Assembly: GCF_900659635.1 (NCBI RefSeq)
Contig: NZ_CAACVB010000005.1
Location: forward strand, 30,373 to 94,372
Source: Actinomadura roseirufa
GTDB lineage: Bacteria; Actinomycetota; Actinomycetes; Streptosporangiales; Streptosporangiaceae
Reading direction: 5' to 3'
Length of the DNA: 64,000 bases
Shown: piece by piece, positions 16,837 through 23,756 of the stretch
Layout of the letters: each line of letters begins with the position of its first letter
How positions within the stretch are numbered: the stretch's first letter is position 1
Translations under genes and position numbers: made by a program
The notes under the pieces: model-generated
Database searches by the model: none
The model's input: the letters and a program-made list of their open reading frames with translations, nothing else
Told to the model about the DNA's origin: nothing

Positions 16837-16910
16837 TCCGTACCCCCGTGATCAATACAGCGTGATCTCCCCAGCGTGATCAACACAGCGTGAGCCCCCA
16901 CAGCGTGATC
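16829..16910. repeat. Tandem array of a 14-15 bp unit containing CAGCGTGATC
   Basis: Six units start at 16829, 16844 (weaker), 16858, 16872, 16886 (GTGAGC variant) and 16901. Four carry the exact decamer. The first unit contains the TGA stop of the amidohydrolase. The array ends 11 bases before the ribosome site of the next gene and fills almost the whole gap. Confidence 0.8.
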
Positions 16911-16934
16911 CCCGCTGATCAGAAAGGTGTTTCC

Positions 16935-18020
16935 GTGCGTTTCCACTGGTTCCTTCCCACCACGGGCGACGGGCACGACGTCCGTACGGCGATCATGAGC
17001 ACCGACGCGCACCGGCCCTCGGACCGGCCCGGCAGCGTGCGCTACCTGTCCCAGGTGGCGCGGGCCGCGGAGGACGCCGGGTTCGAGGCCGCCCTCACGC
17101 CGGTCGGCGCGGGATGCCCGGACCCGTGGATCGTCTGCGCGGCGGTCGCCCAGCACACCGACCGGCTCAAGCTGCTGGTGGCGTTCCGGCCGGGGTTCAC
17201 GCTGCCCACGCTGCTGGCCCAGCAGGCGCAGGCGTTCCAGGACGTCTCCGGCGGGCGGCTGCTGCTCAACGTGGTCACCGGCGGGGACCCGGTGGAGCAG
17301 CGGGCCTACGGCGACTTCCTGGAGCACGACGCCCGCTACGGCCGCACCGCCGAGTTCCTGGACGTGCTGCGCCGCCAGTGGACCGGCGAGCCGTACGACT
17401 TCCACGGCGAGCACTACCGGCTCCAGGGCGGCGGCCTGGCCGTCCCGCTCGCGGACGTCCCGGACATCTACTTCGGCGGCGCGTCCCCGGCCGCCGAGCG
17501 GGTCGCGGCCGCGCACGCGGACGTGGCGCTGATGTGGGGCGAGCCGCCCGCCGCGGTCGCCGAGCGCGCCGCCCGGCTGCGCGCCCTGGCGGCGGGGGAG
17601 GGCCGGGCGCTGCGGCTGGGCATCCGGCTGCACGTGATCGCCCGGGACACCTCCGAGGAGGCGTGGGCCGAGGCCGGGCGCCTGCTCGCGGGCATGGACC
17701 CGGCCCGGATCGAGGCCGCCCAGAAGCGGTTCGCCCGGTTCGACTCGACCGGCCAGAACCGCATGGCCGCCCTGCACGGCGGGCAGGGCGCGGACGTGCG
17801 GAGCCTGGAGGTCTCGCCCGGCCTGTGGGCCGGCGTCGGCCTGGTCCGCGAGGGCGCCGGGACGGCGCTCGTCGGCTCCTACGACGAGGTCGCCGGCCTG
17901 ATCCGGGAGTACGCGGACCTCGGGATCGAGGAGTTCATCCTGTCCGGCTGGCCGCACTTGGAGGAGGCGTACCGGGTGGGCGAGTACCTCCTCCCCAGGC
18001 TCACCCCCATACCGGCCTGA
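16935..18020 (+). CDS. LLM-class flavin-dependent monooxygenase, SsuD-like alkanesulfonate monooxygenase
   Basis: The predicted enzyme is a cytoplasmic FMNH2-dependent monooxygenase of about 361 residues with a TIM-barrel luciferase-like fold. It opens VRFHWFLPTTGDG and contains the SsuD-type stretches LLVAFRPGF, GGRLLLNVVTGGD and YFGGASPAAERVAA. In SsuD this chemistry cleaves the C-S bond of alkanesulfonates, giving an aldehyde and sulfite. GTG 16935 is chosen because AGAAAGG lies 7 bases upstream; the longer frame to 16890 overlaps the repeat array. It is the last gene of the importer operon, closed by the hairpin at 18128. No flavin reductase gene is nearby, so reduced flavin must come from elsewhere. 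Confidence 0.85.
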   Translation: MRFHWFLPTTGDGHDVRTAIMSTDAHRPSDRPGSVRYLSQVARAAEDAGFEAALTPVGAGCPDPWIVCAAVAQHTDRLKLLVAFRPGFTLPTLLAQQAQAFQDVSGGRLLLNVVTGGDPVEQRAYGDFLEHDARYGRTAEFLDVLRRQWTGEPYDFHGEHYRLQGGGLAVPLADVPDIYFGGASPAAERVAAAHADVALMWGEPPAAVAERAARLRALAAGEGRALRLGIRLHVIARDTSEEAWAEAGRLLAGMDPARIEAAQKRFARFDSTGQNRMAALHGGQGADVRSLEVSPGLWAGVGLVREGAGTALVGSYDEVAGLIREYADLGIEEFILSGWPHLEEAYRVGEYLLPRLTPIPA

Positions 18021-18503
18021 CGAGGGCCTGACGAGGGCTCGCCGAGCGCACGTCGATCCCGTGGTCGCGGACACCCCGCATACGACCACGGGGTCGCCGG
18101 TGCCCCGCGCGCTCGGGCGCGTCGTGTGATCGGGGTCGGTCAGGCCGACCCCGATCTTCTTCTGCGCGCGGACGCGCGGGCATGCGGGTTCTTGCGGTCC
18201 CTCCATGGGCGGTAGGGCACGTGGGCGGTAAGGCGGCTTCGGGGGCTGGGCTGGGTGGTGAACTCGGTCGCGGGAGCGATCGGAATGCTGGTCCAGGGCC
18301 GGGGCATTCACGCGTCCCCTGACGGTCACCTGTGGCCGCGGCGGCGTCGCCCTGGTGCACCGGGCCAGCGCACGCCGCGTTCTGACGTGCCGTTGGGCGA
18401 GGCCATCGCGGTGGTGGCCGCGAGCCGGTGAATGTGACGTGGTGTGGTCGCCAGTGAGGACTGACGCACGGGTGATGTTAGGGCCGGAGGGCGCGGGCAT
18501 TGT
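18021..18503. other. Intergenic region between importer operon and P450
   Basis: This gap of 483 bp has no convincing gene. It holds the operon terminator (18128-18156) and presumably the promoter of the P450 gene. I see no other clear repeat or palindrome. Confidence 0.5.
18128..18160 (+). terminator. Strong hairpin terminator of the importer operon
   Basis: A perfect 12-bp stem (18128-18139 with 18145-18156) with a 5-nt loop is followed by TTCT, the nearest thing to a T-tract among the window's hairpins. Confidence 0.75.
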
Positions 18504-19733
18504 GTGACATACATCCCCAAACGGCTGGAGTCCGTGGTGCCCTCTCCTGCCAGCTTTCCCTTCCCCGCAGAGCATGCCCTGCGTCCCTCGCCCCAGCTCG
18601 CGGCCATCCGTGAAGGAGGGGCACCCGTACGCGTCCAGCTCAAGTACGGGGATCCCGCCTGGCTGGTCACCCGCTACGAGGACGCGCGGTTCGTCCTGAG
18701 CGACCCCGCCTTCAGCCGCGACTGCGAGCGTGTGGGAATCCCCGGCGACCGCGTCGCCCGGGCGACGCCCGTGGATCCGACGACCCAGACCCTCCTGGCG
18801 GTGGACCCGCCCGACCACACGCGGCTGCGGCGCTTCGTGTACCGCACGTTCACCCCGCGCCGCGTGGAGGGTTTACGGCCCGGGACACGGCGGATCGCCG
18901 ACGGCATCGTCGACGACATGATCGCCCAGGGGCCGCCGGCCGACCTGTTCCGGGGGCTCGGGCTCAGCCTGCCGCTGCAGGTCATCTGCGACCTCCTCGG
19001 CGTGCCGCTCGCCGACCGGGACCGCTTCGGCGTCTGGTCCGAGGACCTGCTCATCGGCACGGCGTCGGTGGAACAGGCCATGGACGGCCTGGACAAGATG
19101 AACGCCTACCTCGGGGACCTGGCCGCGCAGCGGCGGCGGGAGCCGACCGACGACCTCATCGGCGCGCTGGTGAACGCGCGGATCGAGGGCGACCACCTCA
19201 CCGACGGCGAGGTGGAGAACCTGCTGCGCATCCTGCACGGAGCGGGCCACGAGACTTCCGCCGCGCACATCCCCAACTTCGTCTTCGTGCTGCTGGTCAG
19301 CGGCGAGTACACGCGGCTGGTCGCGGAGCCGGAGCTGATCCCGGCGGCGGTGGAGGAACTGCTGCGGTACCTGCCGCTGCTCACCCAGGGGTCGCTGACA
19401 CGGTTCGTCCTGACGGACGTCGAGGTCGGCGGGGTGCCCCTGCGCGCGGGCGACCAGGTGTTCGTCGAGCTGTCCGCCGCCGATCGCGACGCGGACGTCT
19501 TCGACGACCCCGAGACGCTCGACCTCGCCCGGGAGAAGAACCCGCACATCGCCTTCGGCTACGGCATGCATCGCTGCCTCGGCGCCGCCCTGGCCCGGAT
19601 GGAACTCCAGGTCGCCCTGGAGACTCTCACCGAGCGGCTCCCCGGGTTGCGCCTCGCCGAACCCGCCGACAGCGTCTCCTGGCTCGTCGACCGCTTCGTC
19701 CGCCGTCCCGAGGAACTCCCGGTCGCCTGGTGA
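18504..19733 (+). CDS. Cytochrome P450
   Basis: This soluble bacterial P450 of 409 residues has the I-helix oxygen-activation motif as LHGAGHETSA, where typical enzymes have AGxxT. The ExxR helix is EELLR, and the haem loop is IAFGYGMHRCLGAALARME with the thiolate ligand Cys358. The C-helix contact DHTRLRRFV is present. The GTG start at 18504 gives a normal length but lacks a clear ribosome site. No ferredoxin or ferredoxin reductase is adjacent; the flavoprotein at 50391 is the only reductase-like gene in the window. The substrate is unknown. The gene stands alone and converges on a TetR gene across a repeat-filled gap. Confidence 0.93.
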   Translation: MTYIPKRLESVVPSPASFPFPAEHALRPSPQLAAIREGGAPVRVQLKYGDPAWLVTRYEDARFVLSDPAFSRDCERVGIPGDRVARATPVDPTTQTLLAVDPPDHTRLRRFVYRTFTPRRVEGLRPGTRRIADGIVDDMIAQGPPADLFRGLGLSLPLQVICDLLGVPLADRDRFGVWSEDLLIGTASVEQAMDGLDKMNAYLGDLAAQRRREPTDDLIGALVNARIEGDHLTDGEVENLLRILHGAGHETSAAHIPNFVFVLLVSGEYTRLVAEPELIPAAVEELLRYLPLLTQGSLTRFVLTDVEVGGVPLRAGDQVFVELSAADRDADVFDDPETLDLAREKNPHIAFGYGMHRCLGAALARMELQVALETLTERLPGLRLAEPADSVSWLVDRFVRRPEELPVAW

Positions 19734-19840
19734 CGCGCCCCCCGCGACGCCCACCCAGCGAGACGCCCGGCCGACACGGCTAAATGGGCACGGCTGGCTG
19801 GCACGGTTGAGTGGGCGCGGTCCGACGTGCGCGGTTTGTC

Positions 19841-19918
19841 GGCACAGCTGAGTGGCACAGCTGAGTGGCACAGCTGGGTGGCACAGCTGAGTGGCACAGC
19901 TGGGTGGCACGGTTGAGT
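19841..19918. repeat. 13-bp tandem array, six copies of GGCACAGCTGRGT
   Basis: Units lie at 19841, 19854, 19867, 19880, 19893 and 19906 with an exact 13-bp period. The last (GGCACGGTTGAGT) is diverged and equals a single unit at 19800-19812; both of these are followed by the same GGGCGCGG. Confidence 0.85.
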
Positions 19919-19938
19919 GGGCGCGGCTTGCTGGGACG

Positions 19939-19983
19939 GCTGGGCGTGCGCGGGCTGGGCGTGCGCGGGCTGGGCGTGCGCGG
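19939..19983. repeat. 15-bp tandem array, three copies of GCTGGGCGTGCGCGG
   Basis: Identical units lie at 19939-19953, 19954-19968 and 19969-19983, just after the 13-bp array. Confidence 0.85.
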
Positions 19984-20069
19984 GTGGGTGGTTACGGTTC
20001 GGTCGGCACTGCTGGGTGGGCGTTGCTTGGTTCGTGGGGCTCAGTTGGTGCTGCTCGGTCGGTGTTGCT

Positions 20070-20669
20070 TCAGGAGGGGTCGGCGAGTGCCGCTCGCAGG
20101 AGGGCTCGTGCCGACTCGCGCATCACCCTTGTCGCCTCGTCGCGGGGAAGGCCGCCGATGTCGGTGAGCCAGACCAGCGCCTCGATGCCGGTCGCCGAGC
20201 GGATCGCCACCGCGAGCCGGTGGACGTCGAGGCCGGGGCGGCTCGTCCGCAGCGGGTCCAGGGCGTCCAGGATCCAGCCGACGGCGCGGCCCTGGCGCAG
20301 CGGCGGCTGCTCGGCGCCGGGCTCCAGCGACAGCCGCAGCGAGGCGCGCAGCTGCGGCTCCCAGGCGACGGTGAGGTCGGTGAACGAGCGCATGACGAGG
20401 TCGAGGCGCGTCTCCGGGTCGTCCGGGGCGTCGTCCGGCAGCAGTGAGCTCCGCCGGGTCTCCGGATGCGCGCCGAGGAGCAGCGCCCGCTGGTTGGGGA
20501 AGTAGCGGTAGGCCGTCGTCCGGGAGATCCGCGCCTCGGCCGCGGCCTCCTCCACGGTGGGCGTCACCCCGCGCGCCATCAACGACTGGGTCGCGGCGAC
20601 CAGCGCCTCCCGGGTCCGGGCCTTCTGCTCCCGGCGTCCGGACGCTTCATATGGTACTGACATTTCCAT
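20070..20669 (-). CDS. TetR-family transcriptional regulator
   Basis: This regulator of about 199 residues has an N-terminal helix-turn-helix (TREALVAATQSLMARGV, VEEAAAEARISRTTAYRYFPNQ) and a ligand-binding C-terminal domain. Start ATG 20669 (or nearby Met at 20672 or 20663) places the HTH at the usual distance; the longer frame to 20774 runs into the divergent cupin gene and is unlikely. It is divergent from the cupin gene at 20731, and the gap contains an 18-bp perfect palindrome (20687-20704). This suggests repression of itself and the cupin gene. The inducer is unknown. Confidence 0.85.
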   Translation of the reverse strand: MEMSVPYEASGRREQKARTREALVAATQSLMARGVTPTVEEAAAEARISRTTAYRYFPNQRALLLGAHPETRRSSLLPDDAPDDPETRLDLVMRSFTDLTVAWEPQLRASLRLSLEPGAEQPPLRQGRAVGWILDALDPLRTSRPGLDVHRLAVAIRSATGIEALVWLTDIGGLPRDEATRVMRESARALLRAALADPS

Positions 20670-20677
20670 CATGGTAC
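20651..20677. promoter_or_regulatory. Direct repeat ATGGTAC x2, 20 bp apart, at the TetR start
   Basis: ATGGTAC occurs at 20651-20657 and 20671-20677, about two helical turns apart, overlapping the region of the TetR start codon. It may be a secondary regulator contact. Confidence 0.3.
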
Positions 20678-20686
20678 CTTCGTCCC

Positions 20687-20704
20687 ATGGGACTGCAGTC
20701 CCAT
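20687..20704. promoter_or_regulatory. 18-bp perfect palindrome ATGGGACTGCAGTCCCAT, TetR operator candidate
   Basis: It lies between the divergent TetR (start about 20669) and cupin (start 20731) genes. Its length and full symmetry fit a TetR dimer site. Confidence 0.7.
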
Positions 20705-20730
20705 CTCGACGGCGAGCCTGAGGCGCGGCC

Positions 20731-21099
20731 ATGCAGCAGAACCCAACGGCGTACCGGGATCCAACGGCGACCAACCCCGAGCTCTACACGGTGCTCTTCG
20801 AGAACGACCGCGTCCGCGTCCTGGAGTACAGGGACGGGCCGGGCGACAGGACCGAGCCGCACGGCCACCCCGACAGCGTCATGGTCACGCTGAGCTCGTT
20901 CACCCGGCGGCTCACGTCCGGCGGCCGGACGGTCGAGCTCGGGCTGACCGCGGGGCAGGCGCGGTGGCTGGACGCGCAGGAGCACGCCGGGGAGAACATC
21001 GGCGACACCCCCACCCACTCGATCTTCATCGAGCTCAAGGAGCCGCGTCCGGCCCCCGCGCCGGCCGGACGCGCTCCGCTGGGGCCCGCCGCCCCCTGA
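20731..21099 (+). CDS. Small cupin-fold protein
   Basis: This 122-residue single-domain protein shows the cupin pattern: VRVLEYRDGPGDRTEPHGHPDSVMVTLSS supplies the first motif with metal-ligand candidates (HGH), and the second motif includes HAGENIGDTPTHSIFIELK. It is similar in layout to small cytoplasmic cupins of unknown function. It is divergent from the TetR at 20070 with the palindromic operator between them, so it is probably the regulated target. It ends before the hairpin at 21106. No signal peptide is present. Confidence 0.75.
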   Translation: MQQNPTAYRDPTATNPELYTVLFENDRVRVLEYRDGPGDRTEPHGHPDSVMVTLSSFTRRLTSGGRTVELGLTAGQARWLDAQEHAGENIGDTPTHSIFIELKEPRPAPAPAGRAPLGPAAP

Positions 21100-21105
21100 T
21101 CGCGC

Positions 21106-21139
21106 CCGAAGGTCCCCGGCGCGTGCCGGGGACCTTCGG
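21106..21139. terminator. Bidirectional hairpin terminator, 15-bp perfect stem with GCGT tetraloop
   Basis: Arms 21106-21120 and 21125-21139 pair perfectly. It separates the convergent cupin (ends 21099) and TetR (ends 21143) genes. Confidence 0.85.
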
Positions 21140-21142
21140 TGT

Positions 21143-21802
21143 TCACGGGGTGACGAGCTCGATGAGCGTGCGCGTGAGCCAGTCCTCGTAGGCGTCGAGC
21201 GTCCAGCCGATCATGTTCCGGGCCAGCAGGTAGGTCTCGGCGTGGACGAGCAGCGCCGCGGTGTCGGTCAGCCGGTCGACGTCCCGGCCGGGCGGCAGGA
21301 GGCCGTCGCCGGCGAGCTTCGTCCAGAACGCGCGGATGTTGTCGTGCGTGGCGCGGCGGCCGGCCTGGGAGGCGGCGGCCAGTTCCGGCTCGACCGCGGC
21401 GGCCTGCAGCGCGACGGCGAGTATGTCGCCGGCGCGGCCCATCATCTGGCGGGTCCCGCCGGCCAGGGCCGCGATGCGCTCGGCGGCGGTGGGGGCGGTG
21501 CCGGCGCGGGTGTACCAGTCCCGGTGGCGGATGTCGATCTCGGTGGTGTCTCCGGCGAAGGCCACGTCGACCGCGCGTTTGAGCAGCGCGGCCTTGGTGC
21601 CGAACCGGACGTAGACGGTGCGGGCGCCCACCTGGGCGTGCTCGGCGACCGCGGTCAGCGTGGTGGCGGTGTAGCCGTCCCGGACGAACAGCTCGGTGGC
21701 GGCGCGCAGGATCCGCTCCTCGGTCTCGGCGACGCGGGCGGCGCGCAGGTCGGGCTTGGCGGGGGGACCGGATTCGGCCGGAGGATTGACGGGGTCGGTC
21801 AT
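21143..21802 (-). CDS. TetR-family transcriptional regulator of the adjacent VOC gene
   Basis: This 219-residue repressor has its HTH at about residues 24-70 (TEERILRAATELFVRDGYTATTLTAVAEHAQVGARTVYVRFGTK), with a C-terminal ligand pocket domain ending in the AYEDWLTRTLIEL helix. Start ATG 21802 (MTDPVNPPAE) is chosen; the open frame continues upstream but is only the shadow of the VOC gene. Between this start and the VOC start lies a double palindrome (21807-21840), almost certainly its operator, so it should repress itself and the VOC gene. Confidence 0.88.
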   Translation of the reverse strand: MTDPVNPPAESGPPAKPDLRAARVAETEERILRAATELFVRDGYTATTLTAVAEHAQVGARTVYVRFGTKAALLKRAVDVAFAGDTTEIDIRHRDWYTRAGTAPTAAERIAALAGGTRQMMGRAGDILAVALQAAAVEPELAAASQAGRRATHDNIRAFWTKLAGDGLLPPGRDVDRLTDTAALLVHAETYLLARNMIGWTLDAYEDWLTRTLIELVTP

Positions 21803-21806
21803 GCGT

Positions 21807-21840
21807 TGCAGTATAACTGCATAGATGCAGTCGAACTGCA
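21807..21840. promoter_or_regulatory. Double TetR operator, two TGCAGT-N3-ACTGCA palindromes
   Basis: Two sites with identical 6-bp arms lie at 21807-21821 and 21826-21840, centres 19 bp apart. They fill the 48-bp gap between the divergent TetR (start 21802) and VOC (start 21851) genes and end against the AGGAG ribosome site. Confidence 0.85.
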
Positions 21841-21850
21841 AGGAGATCCC

Positions 21851-22378
21851 ATGCCGGACGTTCGCGTCGCCGGAGCCCCCTCGCCCGCCCGTCCGCCGGA
21901 AGACCCCGGGCCGCCGCGCCTGGACGGTGTCCACCACGTCAAGCTCCCGGTCGCCGACCTGGGCCGCTCGCTGGAGTGGTACCGCACCCGGCTGGGATAC
22001 GAGATCGAGATCGAGTTCGTCGAGCAGGGCGCGCTGATGGGGTACGCGCTCCGGCACCCGGCGGGCGGGCCGCGGTTCGCCCTGCGGCTGGACGCCGAGC
22101 GCGCCGCCGCCTCCGCCGGGTTCGACTACTTCGCCATCGGCGTCCCCGACCGGCCCGCCATCGAGCGGCTCGCCGCGCGCCTGACGGCCTTGGGCGAGGA
22201 CCACGCGGGAGTCCACCACGCCACCATCGGGTGGATCCTGCCGCAGCTGCACGACCCCGACGGGCACGAGATCCGCTTCTACACCACCGAGCACCACACC
22301 GAACCGGCCCCCACCGACCCGCCGCTGACCAGCCCCGGCGGCGGGCCCGCCGCGTCCGCGCGGGCGCGCCGCGACTGA
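21851..22378 (+). CDS. VOC-family (glyoxalase/bleomycin resistance/dioxygenase fold) protein
   Basis: This 175-residue protein with a vicinal oxygen chelate fold has LDGVHHVKLPVADLGRSLEWYRTRLGYE as the first beta-alpha-beta module, with a metal-ligand His. The HDPDGHEIRFYT segment supplies the second half with the family DPDGH signature. ATG 21851 follows AGGAG at 21841. The last 25 residues are a Pro/Ala-rich tail. Members are lyases, isomerases, dioxygenases or antibiotic-binding proteins; which applies here is not readable. Expression is predicted to be under the adjacent TetR through the double palindrome overlapping its promoter. Confidence 0.85.
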   Translation: MPDVRVAGAPSPARPPEDPGPPRLDGVHHVKLPVADLGRSLEWYRTRLGYEIEIEFVEQGALMGYALRHPAGGPRFALRLDAERAAASAGFDYFAIGVPDRPAIERLAARLTALGEDHAGVHHATIGWILPQLHDPDGHEIRFYTTEHHTEPAPTDPPLTSPGGGPAASARARRD

Positions 22379-22472
22379 TCACGAGCGTGCCGGGACACGG
22401 GCGTCCGATCAGGACGGCCCTGTCCGATCATCACGAGGTCCGGTCCGATGCGGCCGGGAACAGGAGAGCGAC

Positions 22473-23057
22473 ATGGCGAATCTCATCGTCAACGGCGACG
22501 CCGAGGCCGGCGGCCCCGGCTCACCGGACGGGCGGGTGCAGGGGTCCGGCGCGGTGCCGGGCTGGGAGAGTGACGGCTACCCGCTGCCGGTGATCGTGCA
22601 GTACGGCGCGGTCGACCCGCGGGGCCTTCCGTTCCCCGAACCCGACGAGGTGGGCCCGTCCGAGCGCGGGACCAACTTCTTCGCCGGCGGCCCGGGGGTG
22701 GAACTCGCCGCGTGCAAGCAGGCGATCATGCTGGACGGGCTCCGGGACTTCATCCGCGGGGGGACCGCCCAGTACGCGTTCTCGGCGCTGGCCGGAGGGT
22801 GGGGACACCAGGACGACTACGCCGGGATCAGCCTGGAGTTCATCGGGACCGACGGCGGCGAGGTCAGGTTCGCCGCCCACACGCTGAGGTTCGTGAAGGC
22901 CGCGGAGCGCCACGGCAGGACCGGCCTGCTGCGCCGGGGCGTCACCGGCCCGGTGCCGCCGTGGGTGACCTACGCGCTCGTGGGCATGCAGTTCATCCGC
23001 AAGTCCGGGGTGTACAACGACGCCTACGTCGACCTGGTGTCCCTGGAGATCAGCTAA
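22473..23057 (+). CDS. Uncharacterised protein with carbohydrate-binding-module-like jelly-roll start
   Basis: I do not recognise a characterised family for this 194-residue protein. It opens MANLIVNGDAEAGGPG, typical of CBM4/9-like or galactose-binding-like beta-sandwich domains, and ends with VYNDAYVDLVSLEIS, the usual last strand of such folds. No signal peptide is present, which is unusual for a sugar-binding module. Upstream, GTCCGAT is repeated three times at about 20-bp intervals (22403, 22422, 22443). The 3' end overlaps the convergent gene at 23050 by 8 bases. Confidence 0.65.
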   Translation: MANLIVNGDAEAGGPGSPDGRVQGSGAVPGWESDGYPLPVIVQYGAVDPRGLPFPEPDEVGPSERGTNFFAGGPGVELAACKQAIMLDGLRDFIRGGTAQYAFSALAGGWGHQDDYAGISLEFIGTDGGEVRFAAHTLRFVKAAERHGRTGLLRRGVTGPVPPWVTYALVGMQFIRKSGVYNDAYVDLVSLEIS

Positions 23058-23523
23058 GCCCTTCTCCGGGATCGGACGGCCCGCCGAGATAGTAGGCGGC
23101 CTGGAATTCGGCGTACTCCTGGACGGAGAAACCGTCGAAATCGCCCGCCGCCTCGCACTCGTTCACCCATGTCAACGCCTCGCCAGCCTCCTCGATATGG
23201 GCTCGTCCGGCGAGGAACGCCTTCGTTTCCGGCAGCCCGGCTCCGCACAGGAGTTGGACGTCCACCGAGCATTGCGCGTCCCAGCTCGACGTCTTCGCCT
23301 GCCAGATGAGCAGTACGTCCTCCAGATCCCCGGCGTTGAACAGCTGAACACAGCACAGCCTCATCAGCTCGGTGTTCCCGAGCCCCTGCTCGCGATGCTC
23401 CGCGGCGATGCGCTCTCGCAGATTCTCACGGACCTCGGCGAGCAGGTCACCGTCCGGGCCGAGCCCGTATCGCCGCAGGTTCGCATCGAGTAGCAGATCG
23501 TCGTCATCCGCGTCCTCGGACAT
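23050..23523 (-). CDS. Small acidic hypothetical protein
   Basis: This acidic cytoplasmic protein of about 157 residues starts at the Met in MSEDADDDDLLLDANLRRYG (ATG 23523); the longer frame to 23592 is less likely. Its helical segments (EVRENLRERIAAEHREQG, LMRLCCVQLFNAGDLEDVLLIWQAK) resemble immunity-like or contact-associated hypothetical proteins seen in actinomycetes, but no function is established. It overlaps the 3' end of the convergent gene at 22473-23057 by 8 bases without a terminator between them. Confidence 0.65.
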   Translation of the reverse strand: MSEDADDDDLLLDANLRRYGLGPDGDLLAEVRENLRERIAAEHREQGLGNTELMRLCCVQLFNAGDLEDVLLIWQAKTSSWDAQCSVDVQLLCGAGLPETKAFLAGRAHIEEAGEALTWVNECEAAGDFDGFSVQEYAEFQAAYYLGGPSDPGEGLS

Positions 23524-23756
23524 GGCCTGCACTTCCCCGCTCAACTCGCCACCCATTGCACTGGACGAACGCCAGGATTCCAGACCCACCACAGGGGCGC
23601 GTTCGACGGCTAGGACAGGCGGGCCGGGGAGGGGCGGCTTCGCGGCACCTCTCGCCCACGTCCTGCATGAGGTCGCGATTCCTGGCGGAGACGTCTGCCT
23701 GGTGGGGCGCAGCCCGGCTCGGTTTTAGGCTGGCGCGGTTTTAGACCGGCCGGTTT

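Larger units (their letters stand above)
19734..20069. other. Intergenic region filled with two short tandem arrays
   Basis: This gap of 336 bp between the convergent P450 and TetR genes has no gene. It contains the 13-bp array (19841-19918, plus a stray unit at 19800-19812) and the 15-bp array (19939-19983). No hairpin terminator is evident. Confidence 0.6.

Noticed and set aside
16829..16910. Possible CRISPR array
   Set aside because: The 14-bp period with about 4-bp gaps is far too short for a CRISPR repeat and spacer, and there are no cas genes.
21803..22297. Large leftward open frame fused to the TetR gene (384 codons in total)
   Set aside because: The part beyond 21802 is antisense to the VOC gene, has no family features, and the TetR starts cleanly at ATG 21802 next to its operator.
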